From Telopea speciosissima (Eukaryota; Streptophyta; Magnoliopsida; Proteales; Proteaceae), in contig NC_057924.1 of the NCBI RefSeq assembly GCF_018873765.1, forward strand, positions 7,378,001-7,442,000: a stretch of DNA of 64,000 nt, given 5' to 3'. The position numbers and the translations under genes were made by a program. This document shows positions 12,464-24,668 of the stretch, in pieces (the first letter of the stretch is position 1; every line of letters begins with the position of its first letter). Under the pieces are notes generated by a model that was not told the origin of the DNA, made no database searches, and was given only the letters and a program-made list of their open reading frames with translations.

Positions 12464-13092
12464 AACCCAGTCAGCTTAGGTTTTTTTTTTTTTTTTTTTG
12501 ATATTAGAGTCAACCTAGGTTAAAAACTCGGAATTGGGTATAGATTTCGGCATCCATCCATTTCGACTTGGGATGAGCAAAAATTGACTAAAACAATACA
12601 AAATGGAATCATAAAGAAGAGGCAAAGATCTTTGATTTTTCAGAGGTCTTATTCCCAAGCCTTGTAAATTTAGTTACAAGAGGCACGTTTCCTTGATTTA
12701 AACTATTTTATTCATTAAAAGAATAAAAAAAATGATCAGAAAGGAAGATCTAAGTAAATTCATGATCAATTCCCTCCCCCCCCAAAAAAAAAATTTAAAT
12801 TAATAAATAAAATTGAGAATCAAGCATAATCAGAATTAAGAATGGTTGATTCCATTCCGTTGACTCTGATCCAATTTTTTTTAACCTTGCAATTGTATGA
12901 CCAAGTTTTATCAGGGCGAGCAACTTGAGATCCGATCAATGATAGTGGTGGTTGCTGATCCACTCCCAGATTCCAATCCTAAATCCTTGCTGTATAGACC
13001 ACCCTCCCTAGTTCCCTTATGAGCATTGGCCTACACTGTCATAGTAGTGTCCTCATTTTTTTTTAAATGTTTCATGCCGGAATTACTGAATT

Positions 13093-13609
13093 TAGGGGGT
13101 GCAAGTTTGGCTTTATGAGTTCAGGCCAACTTTAGCCTTCCCTTACCACGAACAGAGCTTTGGTTGGATTTTTCAGCCTTGAGGGTGAATTATGGTTGGA
13201 TTTTATAGACACGAGATCAGGGCTGATTCAGGGTTACGGCATTAGGTTAAGCCCGGTTCAACCTTGTTTTAGGTTCTATTTGCAACTTGCATGCATTTTT
13301 AGGATAATTAGATGTTTTATCTTCTATTTAAATGTTTTATTAGTGAATGGATTTATGTATCTTTTTTTTTTTCCCTTTTAATAGTAAGGTGAATTGATTT
13401 GGGTTAAGAATGAAAAAGGATAATTCTTGAAAGTAGTAGGGTCAACCACGGTCAGGGCCAACATGTTTGGGCCTGAGTTGAGGTTTTTAGGGGTTGAGGT
13501 TTTTAGGCCCTGAGTAGGGGCTAAGGCGGGCCTGGGCTAATTTAAAGGGATCCAAGGTTGGGTTGGGATTTTAAAAAGCCCGGTCCAACCTGACCTTGTT
13601 GCAGACCTA
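13093..13609. mobile_element. Non-autonomous hAT element with 8-bp TSD
   Basis: 517 bases bounded by a perfect 8-bp target duplication ACTGAATT (13085-13092 and 13610-13617). The ends are TAGGGGGTGCAAG and TTGCAGACCTA, an imperfect inverted pair typical of plant hAT elements. The interior is rich in GGCC(T/C)GG and AACCTTG words. It contains an open frame at 13160-13381 that looks fortuitous. Confidence 0.85.
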
Positions 13610-13639
13610 ACTGAATTAGAAAAGTTAGGTTTGTTTGTA

Positions 13640-14680
13640 CATCGCTGGAGTGATTCTTTTGATTTTTGCTCTTCGAGATCAGTTTGGGAGCGGAACTATG
13701 TTAGCCAACTCCGATTCAATCTTATGCTCCCACATATCAAACTAGTCCACATATTAATCTTAGAACAACATTTGAAGAACTAAAAATAAAAGCTTTCTAC
13801 ATTTCTACAACAAAAAAAACCTATTGATTTCGAAATATTGATCACTAGCAACATTTTTAGAACAAAAAATGGATGCTCTGCATGTTTCTAATCGATTTTA
13901 GAACAAAAAAAAACCTATTAATTTCAATAAAACCTGACCCCAATTCCTTTCTCTCTCTCTCCCTCTTTTTTTTTTTTGATGAAAGTGTAATCACACAAAC
14001 CACACACCAATCCCAAAAGGTTAACCACTCTCTCTCTCCCTATTGATTTTGATAAAACCTGATCCCAACTCCTCTCTCTCTCTATTGATTTCGATAAAAC
14101 ATGACCCCAACTCCTCTAGCTCTCTCTCCTTATTGATTTTTGTTAATCGGATCCGGGCTTTGGACCCGATCCATGGCGCCCATGTGGGGCAGCCTGACCC
14201 AACCCGTGAGTAAGGGGAGAGAGTCGCTCACTTAAAGTGAACGACTAAGTGAATGATTCCCTCCCCTCCTTTCCTATTTAGAGTGAAAGACTATAAAGTG
14301 GTACCTTATGGTTTTGGCTATACATAGATGCTCCAACCCTGAGGCCCCATATCATTAACAATGGAAACCAATTTTTCCCTCTCTCTTTACCCTCCAAGTG
14401 TTTTCTTGGGATTCCATATCTTTTCAAGGATTTATTGTGTGGAATTCTTCTTCGTGGAGAAACTTTTCTAGATATTCGAAGATCGTGAAGGAGATCGTTT
14501 GAGCTGTAAAAACTAGTAGCCAAATCTGTACGAGAACCTCAGCTACTGCGTTCAAAACCTGACCCCAACAACTCCTCTCCTCTCTCTCCCCGCCTTCCCT
14601 TTCTTTCTATTATGTGCCCTACACCTCTCTTTCTACTATGTGCCCTACGCATCTCGAACCCCTACCCTCTCCCCTGCCCC
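13640..14680. other. Interval with repeated TCTCTC-rich motif, no gene
   Basis: The sentence-like unit CTATTGATTT(C/T)GATAAAACCTGA(C/T)CCCAACTCC with a TC run recurs near 13915, 14040, 14083 and 14550, giving a degenerate tandem array. No coding region is supported. Confidence 0.5.
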
Positions 14681-14688
14681 CATCCCAC

Positions 14689-15795
14689 TAGGGGTGTCAA
14701 TGGGTCGGGTTGGGCCAGGCCTCCGTAAACCCTGACCCTAACCCTAGAGGCCTTAACCTAAACCCTGACCCTGACCTAGCCCTGGCAGGGCCAAGAAACC
14801 CTCAACTCTGACCCGACCCTGCCGGGGTTTTCCCTAACCCGACCCGACCCTGCCAGGTAGAGGCACAAGAAGAAAATGAAGACCGACAGGACAGTTTGTG
14901 TATGCAGACGAGAGGCTGTACGTGAAGACTTCTCATTGACGAAGAGGTAGTGAAAGGGAAAAACTTAGGAGCTGGGTTTCCATCTTGTGAGCAACCAGTG
15001 ATGCAGAAACAGAGGTTCCTTCTGGTACTTCCAGATTAGATTAGTTAGTCACTGCGACTGTGTGCAGGTTTTGATTTAAGTACTTACTTCCCCATTGATG
15101 ATGAGACATGGCGAACCCACTGCAGCCATGTCTTGCGACACGAGTTCTGCCACTTGGAAACACCCATGTAACCCAAGCACACCACCCCACCACAACCTCC
15201 GACCATCTCTGTGCAACCTAATGCACCCATCGACCACCCACCGTTGTACCCATCAAACTCTCAATTGTGCACCCCAACCCCCACCACCGCTGCAACCTCC
15301 GATCACCCTTAGCTCAAGTATCGAGGAAGGAAAGACGAAACACAGAGAGAGAGAGAGAGGGAGAAGAATTTCACTTTCGAACAATTTCGAGCCCTAAAAG
15401 TCAAACAAAGGAAATAATCTCCTTTTTCTGGATGCAAATTGGGGTCATTTCTACATTGCATTTTGATCTGTAGATCAAAAGTGGAGCTATAACTTATTAT
15501 TGTATTTATGGGTTTCAGATTTGATCATTTAGCAATTTTAGAATCTGAAAAACAGAGAAGGGTATAATTCAACGTCCTTATTAGTGGGATAGTAACGTTT
15601 CGAAGATTACTATTACCCTGATAGGGTCGGATCAGGGCCGGGCTAAGCCCAGGGTCTTATCCTGAACCCGACACAACCCTACCAGGGTCAGTCAAAATCT
15701 CAACCCTGACCCGCCCTTCGGGTTGGCAAATTAGGGTCGAGTCCGGGCAAGGCTCAGGACAGGTTCGGGCCAACCAGGCATTAATGACACCCCTA
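14689..15795. mobile_element. Non-autonomous hAT element with perfect ends and TSD
   Basis: 1107 bases flanked by the 8-bp duplication CATCCCAC (14681-14688 and 15796-15803). Terminal inverted repeats are TAGGGGTGTCAAT and ATTAATGACACCCCTA. Subterminal regions on both sides are packed with CCCTGACCC / GGGTCGGG words, a usual arrangement for transposase binding. No transposase domain is visible; the frame at 15095-15397 is Pro/His-rich and unrecognised. Intact ends suggest recent or trans-mobilisable status. Confidence 0.9.
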
Positions 15796-15803
15796 CATCC
15801 CAC

Positions 15804-17948
15804 CCTACCCTCTCCCCTCCAACAAGTCCACGCTCTCTCTCTCTCCTAATTGTACAAGAAAACCTTTGGATATTTGGCAATAGCCGAAGATCAAATTCTT
15901 CTCGAATATTGCAACAAATGGCATTTGCTTTCTAAATGACATGACAAAGAGCTCAGTATCAAATCCACCCCACCTCTTTATATAGAAGAGCATAAGCAAA
16001 ATTCTTTACCGTGCATTTATCCAAACATCAACTAAGCTCCTCTTTTTTTTCTTGATAAAAAGGAAAATCACATTAATTGAATAGTTCATCATACATTGTT
16101 CCGAAGAGTTAAATAATCTAACATGTAATGCTAGATTATGAGCAGGCCGAATTAAAATCCTAGACTGTTTAATAATAGTTACAGTCCAACATAAAGTTAA
16201 AAAGAGACTGAATATTGAAAAGCAGATTAAAAACATCCCCTCACCATGGGTGGATATCCAACTAAGCCCCTTCTTGATCTTGATTCATGAAGACAAAGAG
16301 AAAAAGAAACAAAAACCCATTCTCCCCTTTCCAGAACCTGGTTGTAGAAGACAAAAAACAGAACCCAAACCCAATGGGATTTAGTTTTCGGCAAAGCTGG
16401 GTTCTGCTTTGTGGATAAACACATTAGTACAATTTTGGAGAAAGGAGAAAATAGAGGAAAGAACAAATCTGTAATTTGTTATCTGTGAAATCAATAAAGA
16501 TCATCTTCATAATTAGTGCTGGGGGTGGTAGTACCATTGCAGCCGCGATTTCCCTAACCCAATGCTCTCTGGTACTTGCTGTGTCCGCAACCATTCTGGT
16601 AGTGCTGCACCTCCGTTAACATTTCCCAACCCAACCATTCCGACAGCGCTGCACGTCGTTACTGACCCTGCACATGTGCAACTATCCAACTAACTCCAGC
16701 AGGTATCAGTCAGATCAGATACAGTAGCAGCTGTTTATCAAATTCCCCCCTCACAATTCAATTGTAAAAAAGAACAGCGGTTTATGGGTTTGAACGGCTC
16801 TGTTTTTGTTTTTTCGTCTTTACAAACTCTTATAATACCCATTTTTTAAAAATATTTACAATGTTCAAGAGCCATTAACATTGCATGAACAAACAATTGG
16901 TTAGTTCGGTACAATTTCAATCCTTCTGTGAATATTCACATGATCATAATGAATGCTACATACAAATTTCCTTCTCCCTCTATGATTAGTTTATTCTCTC
17001 CCCCAATTTAACTAGCACACAATAATATGATCGGTGGGTTTGTTACAGCATGGATATGGGATGAAATAGAGAAGACAATCACTTGCTACTGCTTTATACA
17101 TAAACACATTAATACAATTTTGGAGAAAAAAGATGATAGAGAAGAATAAAAAAGTTTCCAAAACGCTATTATTTTACTCTCAAAGCACAGTCTAGCTAAG
17201 CAGAATATATACATAAAAACAAATCAATTCCACAACTAAGGCCTATGATTGACTCGCAGAGCAGAATTGCAACAAATCATAACCTTAAAAAGCCATATGT
17301 AGCTACTGTAAAATCAGAAGGATACCAATACTACTTCCTACAGATCGACTGTATCGATCAATGTTAAATCTATCGGTTACTGATACAACCAATTCAGTAC
17401 CAGTACCTAAATCCATGGTACAAAGCCTCTGTGTTCAAGAAGTACAATTCCCAGAAACATGGATATATGCTCAAGAGCTCATGTCTGTGCGAGTGCATAG
17501 TAGACCAGGTTCGGGTAAGAAATTTACATGTCTTGAACAAACCTATACATGCTTGCAATCACTGTTACTTGTGGTGGCATCACAATGTTCTGAAACTACC
17601 ATGACAATCGCCCCGCCACCACCACATCACCAAAACCATAAACAGGAAAGATATGAAACAATTAATTTGCGAATAGGTGGATAGAAATAACTTGTATCCT
17701 CCGATAGCTTGTTATTATAAATATAGACCACGGAATAAACCATAGTTTACACACATTACACAAAGTAGCTTGAGGAAGATGAACTAATAAAGCGTCAAAT
17801 GTAGGGTACCAAGTCATTTATGAGCACACACATCTAGTAGTATTGTAATATATTCTGAAGTCCAGATACTAGAGTTCTTGCTTGTCATGCAGAAACACAT
17901 TAATAGATGGGGATTAGTCTGACTGCCAATGCCTGCTAAAAGTTCTGC
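15804..17948. other. Region downstream of eIF1, no recognised gene
   Basis: Short open frames on both strands (for example 16227-16466 minus and 17361-17684 plus) have no recognisable domain. The part nearest 17949 must contain the eIF1 3' untranslated region. A T-run followed by a TTGATAAAAAGGAAAATC-type sequence near 16041-16065 resembles the reverse-strand 3' tail of a retroposon. Confidence 0.4.
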
Positions 17949-18624
17949 TCAAAAACCATGAATCTTGATGTGCTCCTTCTTCACAATGCCAGCCTGTTGA
18001 CCCAAAAACAAGAGAAGGGGACTGATCAGTAACTATCCTAACTTGTACATGTGGCAAATACAGTAGCAGTAACAACAATTGTCCACATGGTGGGAAGGAA
18101 GGATCACCTGAACAAGGAATGTGGAGACATTCTTCCTCTGGTCACCTTGGAGCTGAATTACCTGCAGCCACATGTAACAAACTATCCGTAAGATAACAAG
18201 TCATCACTAAATCTAACAGAGGGGTAAAGAACCATTAAGGGATCACACCAACCTGGCCTAGCTCTGGGTCCTGGACGACAGTACCATTGCAGCAGAATTC
18301 CTTCTTGAGGTCCTTGAGGATCTTATTGTAGCTAAATTCTTTCTTTAAACCCTGCACAGTAGTCAGGCTTTTCCTACCATTTCGCTGTTGTATACGGACA
18401 TGCACATATTCTTTTGACCCAGCACCTGAGTCCTCAGCATTTGCCTCTGCGAAAGGATCTACCTCGCCACAGGGGGAAAATAGGGGATTAGCTCAAATAT
18501 ATATTTACAAATAAGAATCCTTACATAAAAACAAATAACACAACCCCTAGATATAAAGAACAATGTTAGATGAAGGAGAATACATACCGAAGGCAGTAGG
18601 AATCTGGACGTCGAGTTCAGACAT
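17949..18624 (-). CDS. SUI1: Translation initiation factor eIF1 (SUI1)
   Basis: Four coding exons on the minus strand (18588-18624, 18253-18458, 18108-18161, 17949-17993) join through GT-AG introns into 342 bases, 113 residues plus stop, the usual plant SUI1 length. The protein begins MSELDVQIPTAFDPFAEAN and ends KKEHIKIHGF. The SUI1 fold occupies about residues 28-108, with the conserved words IQQRNGRKSLTTVQGL, KKEFCCNGTVV and LQGDQRKN. eIF1 binds the small ribosomal subunit near the P site and enforces start-codon selection within the 43S/48S complex in the cytosol. Exon 1 ends after one base of the Asp13 codon (phase 1). The gene has a leader intron and an upstream TATA box. No disabling change is seen, so it looks functional. 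Confidence 0.97.
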
Positions 18625-18703
18625 GAACTTTGGTTTTTCGAAGTTTAGTAGTGACGAATGAGACTTTCTTAGTTTTCAACTAAGGATTTGTTCCGAGATG
18701 GAG

Positions 18704-19090
18704 CTGTAAAACTAAATCCATCAGATCCCTGGTAAATAAAAATAAAAATAAAGGAACAGGACTATACCACAACTTAAAAATCATTATTTCAAGTTCAAAA
18801 GGTTGGAACATCAAGGAGGGAATTTTTTTTTTTTTAATGCTTAAGCATAAATCAAATATAGCATCCACTAGTAAGTGTAGCAAAGCATCGAAAGTAAGTG
18901 TAGTATCACAGTATGGAATGGTTGGAAAGTTCTAAACAGCAGGAACGATTTTGAAAGACCAAAATTTGACAAAATTGCCATAGTTAACTCAAGAGTATAT
19001 CAGTATATGTGTGGGTGGGTTGGGGAACCTAAAAGGTAAGTGAGGATACCAAAAACATACTAAAAAGTATTTTTGTTGATTTTGGTAGTG

Positions 19091-19126
<36 letters not shown>

Positions 19127-20060
19127 CAAAAACACCAGTACAGTTGTCGTCAGCTATACACAATAGTTCATTTTCAAAAGGTGGGGTGACAAGAACCTAT
19201 CAAGGAAAGTAGAACACACACACCCCCTCCTCTTCCTTACTGCATAAGGTACAAAATATGGGTGTGTCGAAGTTATATATAACTTAAACCCCACAAAAAA
19301 TAAAGTAGATTAACGCACACCAAAAATTACACTGAATCAAGAGCACAGCGATCTGAACCAAAAAATATCTGTTTTATATCAGTCAGCAGCAAAAATAACA
19401 CAGAACAAGAAAACCATAAAAAAAATTTTTGCAAGCAAATAAGATAAAATCTACACAAGGAATCGACCTATGAATACAAATTTCAATGAAAGTAACGAAG
19501 ATAAATCTCGTGTAGCAGAACAAATAAGATAAAACCTACACAAAGAAGCAACCAATGAATTAAAACCTATTCCAGGAATCAACAGATTTATTTCTAGATG
19601 AAACCCAAAAACAGTCAAACGTCTTCAACAAGAAGAACTGAAAAGGAATACACCTACATCATAAAGCGAAAATCCATGTAATGGAACCAAGCATATATCA
19701 ATTACCTACAAATCAAATATTTAGAAAAGGCTTTGATTCCAGAGAAACCAAACATGGAGAAAAGAGGAAACGATCAACAAGAATAATACTCTCAAACCCT
19801 AGAAAACAAAAAGATTAGCGCAAGAAAACCCTAACATACAAGTACAATCCTTACACGTATAAAAGAAAAGAAAACCATAACACAAAACAGCTGAATCGAA
19901 CAAGAAAAAAAAACATGGATGGAAAAAAGAAATTTACAAGAAGTTCAGAGAAAGGAAGTTCAGATCTTCGAATATTTAGATATAAAATATCAATTAAAAA
20001 CGAAAAAAAGAAACAACCAAACAATTAGCCCAACGACAATGAGAGTAGAGCGACCGATAC
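18704..20060 (-). other. eIF1 5'-leader intron
   Basis: Inferred intron of 1357 bases in the untranslated leader. The donor is CTTCAG|gtatcggt (boundary 20061/20060) and the acceptor tttacag|CTCCATC (boundary 18704/18703). Leader exon 2 then runs directly into the coding exon. A long first leader intron is common in plant housekeeping genes and often raises expression. It contains an A-run at 19091-19124 and many A-rich stretches. Confidence 0.75.
19091..19124. repeat. Poly(A) run of 34 bases
   Basis: Uninterrupted A tract on the plus strand inside the eIF1 leader intron; on the transcript strand it is a poly(U) tract. Confidence 0.9.
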
Positions 20061-20098
20061 CTGAAGCGAACGGGCCGAAAACGAAGACGAAGAACAAG

Positions 20099-20107
20099 AA
20101 ACCCTAA
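20099..20107. promoter_or_regulatory. Telo-box in the eIF1 leader
   Basis: AAACCCTAA lies in the first, untranslated exon. This motif is known from promoters and leaders of plant translation-machinery genes, where it cooperates with other elements in dividing cells. The match is exact; function here is inferred from the host gene. Confidence 0.6.
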
Positions 20108-20190
20108 ATCGTAGAGAGATTCGAGAAAAGAAATTCGCGGAGAAAAACAGAGATAAGATAGGTAAGAGTGGTTGGGGGAGGTTATGGACT

Positions 20191-20200
20191 TTATTTATAT
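20191..20200 (-). promoter_or_regulatory. TATA box of eIF1
   Basis: Minus-strand ATATAAATAA, about 130 bases upstream of the leader donor site. A start of transcription near 20165-20172 is implied by the usual 25-30 base spacing; this is not observed directly. Confidence 0.65.
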
Positions 20201-20204
20201 GGTA

Positions 20205-23149
20205 GAGAACAACTCTCAGGTCCTAACCACGCATCAACTATATTTTGACGGCCCAGATTCGCTTGGATAAGCAGTGTAGATATTTTTGCCACGTGTATAT
20301 TAGAACGGTTGAGATTGTTTCAAGACAAGAGAATGATATACCGTGCGTTGTACGCACGCTTGGGTCGTTAGGAGTCAAGACTGCGACATTATCTTGTTGG
20401 AGGCTTCTGTATCATCGTGATTCACTGCATCAAATGTCATACGTGTCCCACTTAGGCTTTGTCCAGAAAGGCTGGGCCATGCACGGCCACTAAAGTCTAA
20501 AAGGTTAAAAGGGCCGTGAACCACATGGCCTGTGATGCATTTTTATACATTTTGACGTAAGGTGCGCTCACCCAACGTTCTACGCCTCATTTCAACGCTA
20601 TCTTTATTTTGGAATCTCTGGTGTGTACCGTAGATTTTTTTGTTTGGGGAAGTGTTCTCGGTAGGGAGTGTGGCCCTGCACGTACACGGGGGCCAATGAG
20701 AGAACGTGTGGAAGCATCAAGGTGGCTGAATGTCTGCCTTACATAGGGGCAGGGAGGTTATGTTGCCATCCACTATGCCTGGGCGTGGGTGATACACTTC
20801 TTCATAGAAAAACTTTCTCTTTTTTTCATTTTTAATTTTGTATTTTAGAAGAATCTATATGCTATCGGTCTATATTAGTAAGATGTTAAATATAAGGGAA
20901 CATGTTTTCTGTCCAAAAACATGGCTTGTGCCAGTGCAGGGGTCAATGGGAGAGGCATGAGGGGCATGCTAACTTGACGTCATTCTCACCTTCCTCCGGC
21001 TTATCACTGGTAGTCTGTTCAGCGTTTCAAACTCAACGGTGGCAACTAAACACGAGGGTTTTGCTCGTTGCGAGACTAGCATGCAGAAGCACCATTGGGG
21101 GTGGGTGATCATTTTGCCCCATCTTGTGTCTGGTACAAGAACCAGGCTCCCAAACATGCTTCTTTTTTCCTAAATATAAATTGAAATTGTTTATAAAAAT
21201 CTAATAAAACCATTAAATTGAAATTATCATTTTTGGGCTTGGGTTGGTGAAAGAATGTGCATCTGATTAATAAATGGTATAGCTTGATTTTAAACCGTTT
21301 AACCATTGGGTTTGAACCATTTACAAACTGTTAAAACGATTATATTTAATTCAATTCAATTAAATTGTTTACACCAAGTCTTCATAATCTGGTAAGTGCA
21401 CATAGAATTTACACTAGACAGTACACATTGAACTAAACTGAATAGAACAATTTAACTTGAAATTGAACCATTTAACACCATTGTATATTGAAATCTTAAT
21501 TACATGCCAACCAATTGCAGACAGCAAAACAATATACTTAATGAGGAGAGAGAAGGGAAGCCATATATCCAAGGTTTAAAGTATCAATATTGTATCGTAT
21601 CGGAGAGACACAAGATACACTAAAGATACGTATGAAAATGTTTAGGATACATGCAAAATATAGTTTTAAAACATAAAACACTATAAATAGAATAAAATAC
21701 TATAAATAAGTAATATTTAAAATATATCATGTATAAAGAAAAGAACAAAGTACAACGAGACAAGGGCATTCAATTGATTATGTTTATAGGATGAAGTTTC
21801 TTACTCGTAGTAATACAAAAAAATTGTCATTTTTAATTTGGGGAAGATTTAGGGTTTAGATATACACCTCATTGAAACAAAAAAAATATTTGATGCAATC
21901 ATTCAGGTCGCTTTTAACTAACCTCGTGATCTATTGGAAAAAAAAAATACATTAAAAATCAATATTTGAGTAAAAAATTCAAAGTTTTGACAGAAAATTG
22001 TTCTTGAACAAATCTGGTTTGGTTTGGTTCCTTAATTATAGTTTGTTTAATTACCAAATGATGATGAAATCAAAACTATAGAATTGCTTTTGCCAGTAGA
22101 AACAAAAAATAAAGTTGATTATACCAATACAAAATTGATTACAATGCCTTACCAAAGTTCTTGGTAAGTATTTTGAGTCATTGATCGAGTTATATAGCTT
22201 ATAAGAGATGTATCGATCAAGTGTATCAATAATAAGTATCACTCATATCAGGACATGTGTCAACCCTACACAGTTGATACTATTTTTAGGTATTGTATCA
22301 GTGTAGTGTCATATCGTTACCCTAAAAATTAGATATGTATCAGCTAGTATTGACGGATACGTTAAAATACTTAAAACCTTACATATATGTAATGAAAGAG
22401 ACGGGAGAAAAGTATACCCTGACAACATGTATTTCCTTCTCTCTTTGCTTTTTTGACCATGTGACCCATGTGGATTATATCATTTCTCACGCTTCCATTG
22501 GTGTGACATGGGATATTTTCCACCACACTACTTCATGGGGGAACCCTTCTCCTTTTCTTTTTAAATTAATCTTGATGGTCTGATATACGTTTCTCAAGAT
22601 GGTTCATCATCTTGAGAATCACATAGATGTGTGTTTTTCACCAACTGACTAGTTGGTTAATTATGGATCTTATGGATTGGCCATGTAGCACATTAAAGAC
22701 TCAAATTCAATCAAATAATTTTTTCAGTACAAGAGAGGGGAAGCAAGAGAGGTGAGGGAGGGGAGACTCTTTTTTTTTGCGCAAAGTGAAAGACAGAAAA
22801 ATTGATCACTTAATCTATTAGGTTCTTGACTAAGACATTATGCCAAAGAACTATACTAGCTGAGGCATTGAGTTAACTATGGAATCACCTCTCTACATGG
22901 AAATCCAAACTTTTAAATTTTAAACGGTAGAATGTTTTAGTCCAGCCAGTTTTAGCAGCTAGCCCTATGTACTGGATGCAATGTTTTCTCTTTTCTAAAA
23001 ATGTTTGTCTTAAACTTGATTCTTCTATTTATGCTCGATTCTGTATACCCAAACATTCTGTTGGTCATGCTACCTATCTTTTTTCAGTATCTTTTTATGT
23101 ATACTATTTTTCTATTGGCATTGGTTGTGCGTGAATGAATAGCCCTGTT
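20205..23149. other. Gene-poor interval with decayed repeats
   Basis: No coding region is supported. At 20636-20815 and 20900-21170 there are GC-richer blocks whose words (GTCTGCCTTAC...GGTTATGTTGCCAT) resemble the core of the foldback family, but with poorly matched arms. The remainder is AT-rich and unrecognised. Confidence 0.4.
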
Positions 23150-24668
23150 ATCTACCCAAAAAAAAAAAAAGGTAAGAAAAAAGGACAGCTTAGGCTATTG
23201 CATAGAAGAAAATTTGCAAACCAAAAAATATGGGGGTTCTGGGATTCGATTAACTGAAATTTACAATAAAGCTCTGATAGTTAAGTTGGCTCGGAGGTTT
23301 TTGAAGAGTGATAAGGAATTATGGGTGATTGTTCTAAAAGCTATGTACTACAAGTCCATGTTTTCGTTTGGAAAATTATCATCTCAATTTGTTTGCTTGT
23401 CAATTTCCTCAATTTCCTCTAATATAGGGAGATGGACCCCACCTAGGCAGTGTGTTCGGACAGGGGGATAAGGTGGTCATTTTTTACCCCTATTAGATGG
23501 AATTGAGGACATTGACGAGCAGGTAAATTGAGGGGATAAAGATCCGTCTTTGTTTAGTGATGTTGTCCTTAAACAAAAAGGGTCTTGGGGGTGGAGTAGT
23601 TTGGTGAGAGTTATTCATTTACTTTGCAAATGTTGTTTACATTAAAATTGGGAATGGTTTGGAGACTAGATTTTGAAATGACCCTTGGATTCCATTTGAG
23701 GGGGACTTGAGCCTACCCTTCTAAGATCAGTCGAATAGGAGAGATGTGAAGGTTAGTGAATTCATAATTCACAGCTAGCTCTTGGAATCAGCTGCTTTTG
23801 TGTAGTATGTCAACCTTAAATTTTGTTTCCAACATTTGTAAATTCATCCACTCAAATGAGAATTGTGATGATAGGTGGATATGTGTTCTATCAAGGTCAT
23901 GGTTCTAAGTATCGATATCGTATTGCCCGTATCAGGTGATACGTATCGGTTTTGTGAGTTATCGATATCGATACCGTGTCGATATCGTATCGATAGCACG
24001 GTACAGACAAGAGGTGAAATGGTCTGAAAACTCATTTTTTAAGGAAATCAAGGAGTAATTTTGTCCGATACAGTCGATCTAGGCCGATACCGTATCAGTA
24101 GCGTATCGGTTTTCTATGTTACCAATAACCGTTCCGATACCGTGCGCTAAAACCATGATCAAGGTCTTTAGGGATCTATTGACCAACAAGAAGGGGTCAA
24201 ACAGTGAATTTGATTATCTCTAAATGAATCTTTGAATCTTTGATGCTATTAAAACTAAGGCTGGTTGGGTGAGTTTATTGATTCACATAAAACATTTTTT
24301 GTTGTTGGATTTGGTTTTGGTTTCACAGGTGACAAGACAGAAGCTGAAGTCAGGGGCCTTGATCAAGGACTCTTAGGAGCGGTAAGGAAACAAGATGATG
24401 TGGTGCAGGTTGTAACGGACTCTAATACTTTGGTGTCTCTTCTTTTGAAGAAAGACTGTGTTGTGTGGCACTGGGGTCTTGTAAGTTTCTTTTAAACATT
24501 TCTCTGTTATGTGATAATTTTAAACAAGTTTCTTTAAGGTGTGTTGAGAATAATATAGTTAAGCTAGCTAGTTAGGTTCTTAGTTTCTCAAGCTAAGGAT
24601 AGGAATCTATTCATGGAGGTAGAAGATGATGGAGGTATCTTACCAAAAAAAAAAAAAAAAAAAAAAAA
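23150..24668 (+). mobile_element. 5'-truncated, decayed L1-type LINE
   Basis: At 23214-23380 the translation gives a reverse-transcriptase C-terminal segment (KKYGGSGIRLTEIYNKAL, then LWVIVLKAMYY), typical of plant L1 ORF2. At 24265-24480 an RNase H segment follows (GDKTEAEVRGLDQGLLGAV, TDSNTLVSLL). The zinc-knuckle region between them is out of frame and has several stops. The element ends at an A-run at 24645-24668, the probable poly(A) tail. A hAT MITE is inserted at 23898-24157. The 5' half of the LINE is missing, as usual for target-primed insertions. Confidence 0.8.
23898..24157. mobile_element. hAT-type MITE (GTATCGG family) inside the LINE
   Basis: 260 bases flanked by a perfect 8-bp duplication ATCAAGGT (23890-23897 and 24158-24165). 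The terminal inverted repeats are CATGGTTCTAAGTATCG and (right) CGCTAAAACCATG. The interior is built from short palindromic words such as ATCGATAT and GATACCGTATC. It is the best-bounded copy of a family also seen at 38087-38336 and, decayed, at 3487 and 4973. Confidence 0.88.

Noticed and set aside
15095-15397. 100-codon Pro/His-rich frame
   Set aside because: Lies wholly inside a bounded non-autonomous hAT element and has no recognisable domain.
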